Assembly: GCA_963698735.1 (NCBI GenBank)
Contig: CAVOSA010000029.1
Span: 62,001-126,000 of the forward strand
Origin: RPQJ01 sp963698735
GTDB taxonomy: Bacteria > Pseudomonadota > Gammaproteobacteria > Steroidobacterales > Steroidobacteraceae
DNA length: 64,000 nt
Direction: 5' to 3'
Shown: positions 28,471 through 37,173 of the stretch, one piece after another
Position numbering within the stretch: the stretch's first letter is position 1
Layout: each line of letters starts with the position of its first letter
Notes under the pieces: generated by a model
Database searches by the model: none
What the model saw: only the letters and a program-made list of their open reading frames with translations
Told to the model about the DNA's origin: nothing
Made by a program: the position numbers and the translations under genes

Positions 28471-28491
28471 CAAGTACCCTCCCAGACGCAG

Positions 28492-28517
28492 AAGAGGCCC
28501 CACCTTGGGGGCCTCTT
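28492..28517 (-). terminator. Hairpin after the BON-protein gene
   Basis: Perfect 10-bp arms (28492-28501, 28508-28517) with a 6-base loop, 34 bases beyond the stop of the BON gene and 22 bases before the L,D-transpeptidase start. It has no U-tract beyond TCTT, so it is a weak terminator or a processing or stabilising hairpin. Confidence 0.55.
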
Positions 28518-28550
28518 CGCGCAACCAAAGTGCGTGGTTTCGTTCGCCGG

Positions 28551-29084
28551 TTATTCGGGCTTGACGAACAACGCGTCGTCGACGCGCTTCACGCCGGACA
28601 CGCCCTTGGCAACAGCGATTGCACGGTCACGCATCTTGGGGCCCGTGACGAAGCCGGCGAGCTGCACGATGCCGCCGCGCGCCTCGACGTTGATCTGGCC
28701 CGACTTGACGTCGTCGGCATCCATGAGCGCGGCCTTGACCTTGCTGACCAGCGCTGTGTCATCGAGCTTGGTGCCCATCGACGTGGCCGGGTGGATCGCG
28801 ATCTCGTTGCGCACGGACGCGACGTTCTTCGCTTTCTTGGCAGCCGCGCCCGCCGCGTCCTTCTCGGCTTGGGTCTTGACGAAGCCGCTCAGCAACACGA
28901 CGCCCTTGTAGACCTCGACGTTGACGTCGGTCGAGGGCACGCCCTTCGCGCCCACCAGATTGGCCTTGACTTCAGTGACGATGGTTCCGTCGTCGACCCT
29001 TTCGCCGGACGACTTCTGTGCCATGGCAGGTGCGGTAAACACGAGCGCAATAGCGGCCAGGGAAGCGAACATCTTGTTCTTCAT
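28551..29084 (-). CDS. Periplasmic protein with two BON domains
   Basis: 177 residues. The signal peptide ends at AMAQ (residue 23). Two BON domains follow (about 33-98 and 110-175), each with the pattern V(N/E)VEVYKGVVLLSGFV or NVEARGGIVQLAGFV. It is OsmY-like in architecture; BON domains bind phospholipid or envelope components, and OsmY acts as a stress-related periplasmic chaperone. Gene order suggests cotranscription with the L,D-transpeptidase, despite the hairpin between them. Confidence 0.88.
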   Translation of the reverse strand: MKNKMFASLAAIALVFTAPAMAQKSSGERVDDGTIVTEVKANLVGAKGVPSTDVNVEVYKGVVLLSGFVKTQAEKDAAGAAAKKAKNVASVRNEIAIHPATSMGTKLDDTALVSKVKAALMDADDVKSGQINVEARGGIVQLAGFVTGPKMRDRAIAVAKGVSGVKRVDDALFVKPE

Positions 29085-29123
29085 GAATCCTCTCGGAACA
29101 GTGGGGAGATGGGAACCACTAAT

Positions 29124-29381
29124 TTAACAGGGCCACCCTCGCGCCTCAATCCGGACCGCCCGCAGGCCGCTGGAACGGCAGGAAGCCTCAGCGCGGATGC
29201 AACGGCGGTTGCGAGTCTTGCCACTTGCGCGCGGCGCCCTGTACCTGTCCGGCTGTCGGTTGGCGAGTGACGTTGCGAACGGCGCATTCAGCAGTACGTT
29301 GCCGATGGCTATGTAGAGGGCATACGCCCCGAACAACGCGCCTGCGCCGAATTTCAGGGCCTTGCGGCTACCAATCGCCAT
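29124..29381 (-). CDS. Short membrane ORF, possible gene remnant
   Basis: 85 codons. The first 45 look real: a basic start, one membrane helix (FGAGALFGAYALYIAIGNVLL) and NAPFATSLANRQPDRYR, in the style of the N-terminal anchor of a large envelope protein. The remaining 40 codons are Arg/Cys-rich and have the character of untranslated DNA. It may be a truncated or frameshifted gene. No clear ribosome-binding site is seen. Confidence 0.3.
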   Translation of the reverse strand: MAIGSRKALKFGAGALFGAYALYIAIGNVLLNAPFATSLANRQPDRYRAPRASGKTRNRRCIRAEASCRSSGLRAVRIEARGWPC

Positions 29382-29409
29382 GGTGATCGGTAGCCCGCCG
29401 GAACCCGCG

Positions 29410-29775
29410 TCAGGTGCCGCCGCAGCCGCCAGTCCCGCAGAGGGTCTGGTTGCGACGGAACTGATCCCTGTCGGCTTCAGCCTGCTGCATCATCCTTTCC
29501 ATCTCTGGTTCAGTCATGCAGGTTTCTACCTCGAACCGCGAACCGGTTTTGGCGACCTTCTTGCAGTAAACAGTCTCGCCCTTGATCGTCTTGGTCTTGT
29601 AGCCGGGATACGCCGATTTCGCGGCTGCAGGAGCAGTCGGAGCTGCGGCGGGAGCGACGGCAACCGGGGCCGGGGCGGCTACGGGCGCGGGGGCCGAGGC
29701 AGCGGTCGGCGCCGAAGGCTGCGAAGCGCAGCCGGCCAGCAACGCGACGGCCAGGGCAATTGTGAGCATGCGCAT
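29410..29775 (-). CDS. Small lipoprotein, Ala/Pro-rich
   Basis: 121 residues. The signal has a lipobox (ALLAGC, Cys near residue 15), then an Ala/Pro/Val-rich spacer of about 40 residues. A conserved-looking C-terminal part has three Cys (VYCKKV, ETCMTEPE, LCGTGGCGG) and a Met/Gln-rich helix. The start at 29775 has AGGAGTT 6 bases upstream; a longer start 33 bases earlier lacks this. Function unknown. The C-terminal half resembles small proteobacterial proteins that carry a Cys pair, a resemblance I cannot name further. Confidence 0.8.
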   Translation of the reverse strand: MRMLTIALAVALLAGCASQPSAPTAASAPAPVAAPAPVAVAPAAAPTAPAAAKSAYPGYKTKTIKGETVYCKKVAKTGSRFEVETCMTEPEMERMMQQAEADRDQFRRNQTLCGTGGCGGT

Positions 29776-29852
29776 GGAATGAACTCCTGCAAATGAAACA
29801 TTTTTCATGTGTCCTCCGCGTTCCCCGTCGGGTGCCTGCGGCACTCCGGCGA

Positions 29853-29927
29853 TGGTGGGCCGTGATGGGATCGAACCATCGACCAACTGGTTAAAAGCCA
29901 GCTGCTCTACCGCTGAGCTAACGGCCC
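29853..29927 (-). tRNA. tRNA-Lys (UUU)
   Basis: 75 bases including encoded CCA. Acceptor stem GGGCCGT/ACGGCCC (7 bp), D arm with a short loop (AGCGGTA), anticodon stem CTGG/CCAG with loop CTTTTAA (anticodon TTT), and T arm GATGG-TTCGATC-CCATC. It lies 29 bases after queC on the same strand. Confidence 0.96.
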
Positions 29928-29956
29928 CGCTGCGGCTAGCCGTCGATAGTAACCGA

Positions 29957-30676
29957 TCACCGGTAAACGGTGGGATCGGGCACCCCGGCGGCCTCGAAGC
30001 CGGCTCGCCGCAGGCGGCAGGAGTCACAGCGGCCACAGGCCCTGCCCTGCTCGTCGGCCTGGTAACAGGACACGGTTGCGCCAAAATCCACGCCCAGGGC
30101 GGTGCCCCGCCGGACGATCTCGGCCTTGGTCAGGTCGATCAAGGGCGTACGGATGCGGAGCCTGTCCTCGTCTTCCACCCCCGCGCGCGTCGCGAGGTTG
30201 GCCATGCGTTCGAAAGCCTCGATGAACTCGGACCGGCAATCCGGGTAGCCCGAATAATCGACTGCGTTCACTCCAATGAAGATGTCGTGCGCCCGCAGGA
30301 CTTCAGCCCACGCGAGGGCGAAGGCGAGGAAGATCGTATTGCGCGCGGGTACATAAGTCACGGGAATCTCAGCACCCGTCGAGCCGTCTTCGGGCACTGC
30401 GATCGAGGCGTCCGTCAGGGCGGAACCGCCGAAGGCCGCGAGGTCGATCTCCATGATGCGGTGCTCGGCCGCCCCGAGCTGGGCGGCGACGCGAGCGGCG
30501 GCGTGCAATTCGGCGTGGTGCCGCTGGCCGTAGCGGAAGCTGAGCGCGTGGCAGCGGAATCCCTCGGCCCGCGCGATCGCGAGGCACGTTGCAGAGTCCA
30601 GGCCACCCGACACCAGCACGATGGCGGACTGCGGCGTGTCGCCGCCAGCCGCTGCGGAGGTCCTCAGTTGGTTCAT
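29957..30676 (-). CDS. queC: 7-Cyano-7-deazaguanine synthase QueC
   Basis: Makes preQ0 from 7-carboxy-7-deazaguanine, ATP and ammonia in queuosine synthesis. The 239-residue protein has the PP-loop SGGLDSATCLA near residue 24 and the C-terminal zinc cysteines (SCYQADEQGRACGRCDSC). The ATG overlaps the queE stop (ATGA). With queE and gluQ in the same window, it supports a complete queuosine / glutamyl-queuosine pathway in the organism. Confidence 0.97.
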   Translation of the reverse strand: MNQLRTSAAAGGDTPQSAIVLVSGGLDSATCLAIARAEGFRCHALSFRYGQRHHAELHAAARVAAQLGAAEHRIMEIDLAAFGGSALTDASIAVPEDGSTGAEIPVTYVPARNTIFLAFALAWAEVLRAHDIFIGVNAVDYSGYPDCRSEFIEAFERMANLATRAGVEDEDRLRIRTPLIDLTKAEIVRRGTALGVDFGATVSCYQADEQGRACGRCDSCRLRRAGFEAAGVPDPTVYR

Positions 30677-31314
30677 CTGCCCGGCTCGCTGCCCCAGAGG
30701 TACTTGTGCAACTGCACCTGCAGCCGCACGTGGAGACGGTCTGCGAGAATCCATTCCGCGAGGTCGCGCGGCTCGACCTGCCCCCAGACCGGCGAGAACA
30801 GCACCTGCGCCTGCACGGGCGCGGCACGTCCACGGAGCAGGTCGCGCGCCCATTCGTAGTCGGCCCGCGAGCAGAGCACGAACTTGAGCTGGTCGTGCTG
30901 CGTCAGCAGGTCGAGGTTTTCGAGCCTGTTGCGCTTGAGTTCGCCCGAGTCCGGCGACTTGAGGTCGACTACGCGGCTGACGCGCGCATCCACCGCTGCC
31001 ACGTCGAGCGCCCCGCTGGTCTCGAGCGACACCGCAAAACCCGCATCGCAGAGGCCCGTCAGCAGGTCGAGGCATGCTTTCTGCGCGAGCGGCTCGCCGC
31101 CCGTGACACAGACGTGGCGCACGCCGCTCTCACGGGCGATTGCCAGCAACTCTTCGCGCGAGCGCCATTCGCCGCCATGGAAAGAGTACTGCGTGTCGCA
31201 ATACACGCAGCGCAGGGGGCAGCCCGTCAGGCGGATGAACAGCGTCGGCCAGCCGACGGCATCGGCTTCGCCCTGGATCGAGACGAAGGTCTCGGTGACC
31301 TTGAGGCGGCTCAC
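30673..31314 (-). CDS. queE: 7-Carboxy-7-deazaguanine synthase QueE
   Basis: Radical SAM enzyme, 213 residues, that contracts 6-carboxytetrahydropterin to 7-carboxy-7-deazaguanine. The cluster motif is CPLRCVYC (Cys32, Cys36, Cys39). Other landmarks are SIQGEADAVGWPTLFIRL and CVTGGEPLAQK. Its start overlaps the cpoB stop by 4 bases, so queE and queC are an extension of the tol-pal operon. Confidence 0.96.
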   Translation of the reverse strand: MSRLKVTETFVSIQGEADAVGWPTLFIRLTGCPLRCVYCDTQYSFHGGEWRSREELLAIARESGVRHVCVTGGEPLAQKACLDLLTGLCDAGFAVSLETSGALDVAAVDARVSRVVDLKSPDSGELKRNRLENLDLLTQHDQLKFVLCSRADYEWARDLLRGRAAPVQAQVLFSPVWGQVEPRDLAEWILADRLHVRLQVQLHKYLWGSEPGR

Positions 31315-32060
31315 CGCCCCTCGGCGTTCAGCTTGTCGATCTGCAACTGCGCCTGCTTCGCGGCATCCGTGTCGGGATAGGTCGAAATGACTTTCTGCAG
31401 CGTCGCGCGCGAATTCCGGAAGGCCTTGAGTTCGTACTGGCAGAGCGCGACCTTGTACATGGCATCCGGCAGACGGCGCGATTCGGTGTACGCGCTCACG
31501 GCCTGGAAAGACTTCAGTGCCGCCTCATACTGCTGCTGCACGTACAGCGCTTCGCCGAGCCAGTACGTGGCGCTGTCAGCGCGCGGGCCGCGCGGATACT
31601 TCGCGAGGTACGTCTGGAAGCCTTTCGTCGCTTCTTCGTAGCGACCGGCCTTCATCGCCGCAAAGGCCTCGCCGTAGACCGCGGACTCGTCGGCAAACAC
31701 GACATCGGGCGCCTGCGTCGCGCCGCCGCCGGCCACCGGCGCGCCTCCCGCGCCGTTCTCCATCACCAGCAGGCGGCGATCGAGGTCGCCATAGAGATCG
31801 CGCTGCTGCTGCTGGAGGGTGCCGAGCTCGTTGCGCGCTTCATCGATCTGGCCGCGCAGAGTGCGCAGTTCCTGCTGCGATTTTTCGATCTGCTGCTGCA
31901 GGTCGAGCAGCGACTGGTTGACGCGGCCCTCGAGCGTGCCGAGACGCTGGTCCGCGGCATCCGCGCGCGACTCGAGCTCCTTGTTGCTGGCGGTTGCATG
32001 GGCCAGCGAACCAGCCAGGAGCGCCGGCAACACGACGGCGACACGGGTAAAACTCTTCAT
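31311..32060 (-). CDS. cpoB: Tol-Pal accessory protein CpoB (YbgF)
   Basis: Periplasmic protein that links the Tol-Pal machine to peptidoglycan synthesis during division. 249 residues: signal peptide (to AHATA), a trimerising coiled coil (about 30-100, Leu/Gln heptads), a short Gly/Ala linker and TPR repeats (YGEAFAAMKAGRYEEATKGF onwards). It comes directly after pal, the usual place. Confidence 0.95.
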   Translation of the reverse strand: MKSFTRVAVVLPALLAGSLAHATASNKELESRADAADQRLGTLEGRVNQSLLDLQQQIEKSQQELRTLRGQIDEARNELGTLQQQQRDLYGDLDRRLLVMENGAGGAPVAGGGATQAPDVVFADESAVYGEAFAAMKAGRYEEATKGFQTYLAKYPRGPRADSATYWLGEALYVQQQYEAALKSFQAVSAYTESRRLPDAMYKVALCQYELKAFRNSRATLQKVISTYPDTDAAKQAQLQIDKLNAEGR

Positions 32061-32063
32061 CGA

Positions 32064-32606
32064 CTACTGCACCTGGACGAGTTCGACGCGCCGGTTCTGC
32101 GCGTAAGCGGATTCGTCGGAACCTTCGGCGGCTGGACGTTCCTCACCGTAGCTGACTGTCGCAATCTGTGCGTCCCCGACACCCTGCAGCATCAGCGCCT
32201 TGCGCACCGTCTGCGCGCGACGCTCGCCGAGGCCGATGTTGTATTCGCGCGAGCCGCGCTCGTCGGTGTGCCCCTCGAGTCGTACGCGCGCGTTCGGGTA
32301 CTTGGTCAGGTAGGCGGCATGCGCCGCGACGACACTGACGTACTCGCCGCGGATCTCGCTGCTGTCGTAGCCGAAGTACACGATGCTGCGGGACTGCAGG
32401 GCTGCCAGCGCCTGCTGCTGCGCGGCGCTCATCGCGCCCGCCGTCGCTCCCGTCGCCGCACCGGTCTCGTTGCCAAGGCCGCTCGTCTGCGCCCCGCTGT
32501 CGACCGGGGCCTCGGTCGTCGCTTCCGGCTGCACCTGCTTTGGCTTGGTACAGGCGGCAAGGCCTACCGCGAGCACGGCGAGGGCAACGGCGTGGGTCCA
32601 TTTCAT
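32064..32606 (-). CDS. pal: Peptidoglycan-associated lipoprotein Pal
   Basis: Outer-membrane lipoprotein that binds peptidoglycan and TolB. 180 residues with lipobox GLAAC (Cys near residue 19), an Ala/Thr-rich linker and an OmpA-like domain with VYFGYDSSEI and LEGHTDERGSREYNIGLGERRA. The ATG at 32606 matches the signal peptide; an upstream in-frame ATG would disrupt it. Confidence 0.97.
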   Translation of the reverse strand: MKWTHAVALAVLAVGLAACTKPKQVQPEATTEAPVDSGAQTSGLGNETGAATGATAGAMSAAQQQALAALQSRSIVYFGYDSSEIRGEYVSVVAAHAAYLTKYPNARVRLEGHTDERGSREYNIGLGERRAQTVRKALMLQGVGDAQIATVSYGEERPAAEGSDESAYAQNRRVELVQVQ

Positions 32607-32689
32607 GTTGGTCGAACTCCTGAAGTAGCTGGGCCGCGCGACGGCGCCCGGCGGAATTTCGTGGATGATACCTTGCGTCCGGCTGCGCT

Positions 32690-34030
32690 TCACCGCTGTG
32701 ACGGTGGGTACGGCGACCAGACTGGCTCGCGGACGTCGCCGGTGTCCGAACTCAGCCGTTGCTGGAAACGGCCGTCCGCCGAGACCATTGCTAGCGTGCC
32801 CCTCGAGCCGGCACGGGTTGCATAGATGATGGCCGCTCCGTTCGGCGCGAAACTCGGGGCTTCGTCCTGCTGGCCGTCGGTCAGCACGTGCACGTTGCGG
32901 GTCTTGAGGTCGTAGCTGGCAATGCGGTAACCGCCGCGGTCGAGCGTGACGAGCGCGAGCGACTGGCCATCCGGCGCCATGCGCGGCCGCGCGTTATAGC
33001 CGTTGGCGAAGGTGAGCCGCTGGGCTTCCTGCCCGCCGCCGGCCGCGACGCGGTACACCTGCGCGCTGCCCGCGCGATCCGACGTGAAATAGATCGTCGA
33101 GCCATCACGGGACCATTCGGGCTCGGTGTCGATGGCGCCGTCCGTCGTCAGGCGCGTCAGGCCCTGCGTCGCGAGTTCCAGCACGTAGAGATCCAGGTTG
33201 CCGTCGCGGGAGAGCGTGAGGGCGAGCTTGCGCCCGTCCGGCGACCATGCAGGCGCGCCATTGATGCCCGACCGCGCGGACACGCGGCGGCGCTCGCCAG
33301 TCGCCAGTCGCTGCACGAAGATCGCCGAGGCCTTGCCCTCGAACGAGACGTAGGCGAGGCTCTGGCCATCCGGCGACCAGGCCGGCGACATGAGCGGCTC
33401 GGACGACTCCGTGACGATGCGCGGACCGTAGCCGTCGGCGTCCGCGACCATGAGGCGGTACCGCTGTGACGGCGGCCGGCCCTCGACCGACACGTAGGCG
33501 ATACGGGTCGCGAACGCGCCCGGGATCCCGGTCAGCCGCTCGAAAATCAGGTCGGAGATGCGGTGCGCCGTGGCGCGCAAGCCGCGTTCGTTCGTGACCA
33601 GCCGCCGGGTGAGCAGTTGCTGGCCGGTCTGCACGTTGAAGAGTTCGAACTCGACCCCGAGACCGTTCGCGTCGGGCTCGACCCGCCCGATGACGAGGAA
33701 GTCGGACTTGAGCAGCCGCCAGTCCTCGAACCGGACTTGCGCGCCGCGGGTAGGCCGCGCTACGAGGTCACGGCGCTCGAGGGGCTTGAAGCGGCCGCTC
33801 AGTTGCAGGTCGCTGGCAATGACCGCAGCCACGTCGTGCGGGCCGCCTTCCGCCTGTCCGCCGAACGGCACGACGGCGATGGGCACCGCATCACGCACGC
33901 CCTCGGTGATGTCGAGGCGCAACTGGGCATGGGCGCTGGTCGCGAGCGAGCCCGCGAGAACGAAAAGCCAGGCGAATGCCCGGGCGAGACTCATCCGTGT
34001 GGGACGCGCCTGGGCGCGCTGAAACGTCAT
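32690..34030 (-). CDS. tolB: Tol-Pal system beta-propeller TolB
   Basis: Periplasmic TolB. The 446-residue form has a signal peptide ending SAHAQ, an N-terminal alpha/beta domain (about 40-165, IAVVPFGG) and a six-bladed propeller built of WSPDGQSLAYVS-type repeats. Start choice is uncertain: the ATG at 34030 has GGAG 10 bases upstream, while an ATG at 33994 would give a shorter, more standard signal peptide. It lies between tolA and pal. Confidence 0.95.
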   Translation of the reverse strand: MTFQRAQARPTRMSLARAFAWLFVLAGSLATSAHAQLRLDITEGVRDAVPIAVVPFGGQAEGGPHDVAAVIASDLQLSGRFKPLERRDLVARPTRGAQVRFEDWRLLKSDFLVIGRVEPDANGLGVEFELFNVQTGQQLLTRRLVTNERGLRATAHRISDLIFERLTGIPGAFATRIAYVSVEGRPPSQRYRLMVADADGYGPRIVTESSEPLMSPAWSPDGQSLAYVSFEGKASAIFVQRLATGERRRVSARSGINGAPAWSPDGRKLALTLSRDGNLDLYVLELATQGLTRLTTDGAIDTEPEWSRDGSTIYFTSDRAGSAQVYRVAAGGGQEAQRLTFANGYNARPRMAPDGQSLALVTLDRGGYRIASYDLKTRNVHVLTDGQQDEAPSFAPNGAAIIYATRAGSRGTLAMVSADGRFQQRLSSDTGDVREPVWSPYPPSQR

Positions 34031-34037
34031 CTCCACG

Positions 34038-34949
34038 TCACTCCGTAGGCTTGAAAACAATCACCAGCCGGCGTTCGAAGGCGCGCGCATCGCGCGGCGC
34101 GGGCAGTGGTGAGGAACGATACACCGCATTGGCGACGGATTCGCGCACGGCCTGGTCGCCATTGCAGGCGCCAATCTTCACGTCGAGCACCGTGCCCCCG
34201 GTCGCCTGCGTGACGTAAAGCGTGCATTCGAGGCCGGCACGTGCCGAGGGCGGACGGTTCCAGTTGCGCTCTATGGTCTGGATCAGCAGCGTTCGATACT
34301 CGTCGACCACACCTGAGCGGGCGAGAGCCTCGCCCGCCTCCTCGTTCTCCAGGGCCTGGCGCAGTTCAGCCTGCTGCGCCGCCTTCACCCTGGCATCGCG
34401 CGCTGCCTGTTCCTGGGCGGCCTGCTGCTGCTTCGCCGCGGCCGCCTCTGCCTTGCGCGTCTCCTCCAACTTGCGCTGCTCGTCGGCCTGCGCCCGCTTC
34501 TGCTGGGCGAGCGCAGCCGCGTCCCTGGCTTTTTTTTCCGTCGCCTGCGCCTGCTCTTCACGGCGCCGCTCGGCGGTCGCGTCCGCCCTGGCCCGGGCGT
34601 CAGCCTTTGCTTTTGCTGCCGACAGCGCCTCCTGTTCGAGCGCGACCGGGTCCGACTTGGGTGCGATCTCGGGCTCGGGCTTCCGTTCCGGCACCGGCTC
34701 GGGCCTGGGTGCCGGCGGAGGCGCCTGGTTCAACGGCACGACGGGCGCGGCTTCGCGAATGGGCTTGCCCGCCTTCACCGACGCAGGCAGGTCTTCATAA
34801 CGGACGACGTTACCCTTGATTGCGAGTTGCGGTGGCGGTGGATCCGTGCGCCACTGAACAGCAGCGAGCGCCAGCGCGACGACCACCAGCCCATGGACGA
34901 TGGCCGACCCGATCCAGGGGCGCAGGTTGCCGCTCGCGGCGCGAACCAT
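34038..34949 (-). CDS. tolA: Tol-Pal protein TolA
   Basis: Inner-membrane protein spanning the periplasm, energised by TolQR. 303 residues: an N-terminal membrane helix (AIVHGLVVVALALAAVQW), a Pro/Glu-rich section, a long Ala/Lys/Glu/Gln helix (about 105-210, AAAKQQQAAQEQAARDARVK) and a compact C-terminal domain (about 215-303, IERNWNRPPSARAGLECTLYV). The order tolQ-tolR-tolA-tolB is standard. Confidence 0.95.
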   Translation of the reverse strand: MVRAASGNLRPWIGSAIVHGLVVVALALAAVQWRTDPPPPQLAIKGNVVRYEDLPASVKAGKPIREAAPVVPLNQAPPPAPRPEPVPERKPEPEIAPKSDPVALEQEALSAAKAKADARARADATAERRREEQAQATEKKARDAAALAQQKRAQADEQRKLEETRKAEAAAAKQQQAAQEQAARDARVKAAQQAELRQALENEEAGEALARSGVVDEYRTLLIQTIERNWNRPPSARAGLECTLYVTQATGGTVLDVKIGACNGDQAVRESVANAVYRSSPLPAPRDARAFERRLVIVFKPTE

Positions 34950-34952
34950 CGG

Positions 34953-35393
34953 TCAGCGCGACCCGGATCCGCGTTCGGCGGACAACGGCTCTGTGACGAA
35001 GCCGACCTTCTTCGCGCCCGCCCGCTGCAGCAACACCATGCCCTCCACGACGCGCCCATACGGCACGGCCTTATCAGCCTTGACCAATACGGGGCGCTCG
35101 GGTTCCCTGCGCAGCGCGGCGCTAGCCACTTCGAGCAGCCGATCGGGGCCCAGTGCCAGCTTTGGATCGCCGAGGTTCAGGTACATCGCCCCCGCACTGT
35201 CCACGCTCAGCAGCAGCGGTTCGAGGTCGTCGGGTTCGATCGGCTCGGCCGCGGCCTTGGGCAGGTCAACCTTGATGCCCTGGCTCAGCATCGGCGCCGT
35301 GACCATGAAGATGATGAGCAGCACCAGCATGACGTCGATGTATGGCACGACGTTGATCTCGCCCATCAGCTTGCGGCCCCGCCTGCGCGACAT
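34953..35393 (-). CDS. tolR: Tol-Pal protein TolR
   Basis: 146 residues, ExbD/TolR family. It has one N-terminal helix (VVPYIDVMLVLLIIFMVTAPM) with the proton-path Asp, then a periplasmic domain. With TolQ it couples proton flow to TolA movement. It ends 3 bases before tolA begins. Confidence 0.96.
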   Translation of the reverse strand: MSRRRGRKLMGEINVVPYIDVMLVLLIIFMVTAPMLSQGIKVDLPKAAAEPIEPDDLEPLLLSVDSAGAMYLNLGDPKLALGPDRLLEVASAALRREPERPVLVKADKAVPYGRVVEGMVLLQRAGAKKVGFVTEPLSAERGSGSR

Positions 35394-35408
35394 GGTTGCG
35401 CTCCCCGC

Positions 35409-36086
35409 TCAGCCCTGCGCGCCGCCGGCATGGCGCTGCAGGATCGAGGACAGTTCTTCCATGAACGTGTCGTAGCGCAATTCGAGCCGGCTGACCTGGT
35501 CGGCATAGCGGTTGTACGCGATCACGGCCGGGATTGCCGCGAAGAGGCCCATGGCAGTCGCAATCAGGGCCTCGGCAATCGCGGGCGCGACCGTGGCGAG
35601 CGTCGCTTGTTGCACGTTGCCGAGCGCCTGGAACGCCGTGAGGATGCCCCACACCGTGCCGAAGAGCCCGACGTATGGGCTGGTTGAGCCGATCGTCGCG
35701 AGCGTCGACAGGTTCAGTTCGAGACGGTCGGTCTCCTTGAGCTGCGCGATCTTCATCGAGCGGCGGCTGGCATCGAGCAGTTGCGCCCCCGCCAACCCGT
35801 GCTGCGACTTGAGGCGCGAGAACTCGCGGAAGCCCGAGACGAAAATGTCGGCCATGCCGGTGTGGGTGCCGCCCTCGAGCGACTTGTAGAGTGCCGCGAG
35901 GTCGCCGCCCGACCAGAACTGGCCTTCGAAGCGATCCGCCGCCTGCCGCGCATCGTTCAGCAGCTTGCGCTTGCCGAAGATGATCGCCCAGGACGCCACC
36001 GACGCGCCGATCAGCAGCAGCATGACCAGCTGCACGATGAAACTCGCCTGCAGCAGGAGGTCCAGGATGGAATGCTCGCCGATCAT
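35409..36086 (-). CDS. tolQ: Tol-Pal protein TolQ
   Basis: 225 residues, ExbB/TolQ/MotA family with three membrane helices (LLQASFIVQLVMLLLIG; YVGLFGTVWGILTAFQAL; IAEALIATAMGLFAAIPAVI). First gene of the tol cluster. The thioesterase gene ybgC that often precedes it is absent; ruvB lies directly upstream. Confidence 0.97.
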   Translation of the reverse strand: MIGEHSILDLLLQASFIVQLVMLLLIGASVASWAIIFGKRKLLNDARQAADRFEGQFWSGGDLAALYKSLEGGTHTGMADIFVSGFREFSRLKSQHGLAGAQLLDASRRSMKIAQLKETDRLELNLSTLATIGSTSPYVGLFGTVWGILTAFQALGNVQQATLATVAPAIAEALIATAMGLFAAIPAVIAYNRYADQVSRLELRYDTFMEELSSILQRHAGGAQG

Positions 36087-36101
36087 GCGCGTGTCACCTC
36101 G

Positions 36102-37148
36102 TCAGCCCTCGAACAGTCCCAGGTTGCCGGGTCGAGCCTCGGTGGCCGGCGGCGTGAGCCCGAAATGCAGGTAGGCGTTGCGCGCGGCGACGCGACCACG
36201 CGCCGTGCGCATGATGTAGCCCTGCTGGATCAGGAACGGCTCGATCACGTCCTCGATCGTGCCGCGCTCCTCGCCGAGCGCGGCGGCGAGGCTGTCGACG
36301 CCGACCGGGCCGCCGTCGAACTTCTCGATGATCGTCAGCATCAGCCGGCGGTCCATGGGGTCGAACCCCTGCGGGTCGACGTCGAGAAGATCGAGCGCTG
36401 CGCGCGCAACCTCCTGCGTGACGTGCCCGCCCGCTTTCACTTCGGCATAGTCGCGCACGCGGCGCAGCAGGCGATTGGCAATGCGCGGCGTGCCGCGCGA
36501 ACGCGTCGCAATCTGCGCGGCGCCTGCTGTGTCCGTCGGGACGCCGAGGATGCCGGCCGACCGCTGCACGATGCGCTGCAGCTCGTCGTGGCCATAGAAC
36601 TCGAGGCGCTGCACGATGCCGAAGCGGTCGCGCAACGGGGACGTGAGCAGGCCCGCCCGGGTCGTGGCGCCCACCAGGGTGAACGGCGGCAGGTCAATCT
36701 TGATCGAGCGCGCGCCCGGACCCTCGCCGATCATGATGTCGAGCTGGAAGTCCTCGAGCGCGGGGTAGAGGATTTCCTCGACTACCGGGCTCAGCCGGTG
36801 AATCTCGTCCACGAACAGGATCTCGTTCGGCTGCAGGTTGGTGAGCAGCGCCGCGAGGTCTCCCGCGCGCTCGAGCACCGGTCCCGACGTCTGCTTGAAT
36901 CCAACGCCCAGTTCGTTGGCGATGACGTGCGCGAGGGTGGTCTTGCCGAGGCCGGGGGGACCGAAGATCAGCGTATGGTCGAGCGCCTCGCCGCGGTTGC
37001 GTGCGGCGGCGATGAAGATCTCCATCTGCGCCTTCATCGCCGGCTGGCCAACGTAGTCGGCGAGCGTCTTCGGCCGCACGGCGCGGTCGTAGACTTCCTC
37101 TTCGCGCTGGCCGCTGGCGGAGATGACTCGGTCGGGTTCGATCGTCAC
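36102..37148 (-). CDS. ruvB: Holliday junction helicase RuvB
   Basis: AAA+ motor for branch migration, 348 residues. Walker A GPPGLGKTT, Walker B LFVDEIHRLSP, sensor 1 LVGATTRAGLL, arginine finger region SPLRDRFGI and a C-terminal winged helix (GYIMRTARGRVA). It follows ruvA on the same strand. Confidence 0.98.
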   Translation of the reverse strand: MTIEPDRVISASGQREEEVYDRAVRPKTLADYVGQPAMKAQMEIFIAAARNRGEALDHTLIFGPPGLGKTTLAHVIANELGVGFKQTSGPVLERAGDLAALLTNLQPNEILFVDEIHRLSPVVEEILYPALEDFQLDIMIGEGPGARSIKIDLPPFTLVGATTRAGLLTSPLRDRFGIVQRLEFYGHDELQRIVQRSAGILGVPTDTAGAAQIATRSRGTPRIANRLLRRVRDYAEVKAGGHVTQEVARAALDLLDVDPQGFDPMDRRLMLTIIEKFDGGPVGVDSLAAALGEERGTIEDVIEPFLIQQGYIMRTARGRVAARNAYLHFGLTPPATEARPGNLGLFEG

Positions 37149-37173
37149 GTTGCTGTCCTGGCTGACTGCCGCA

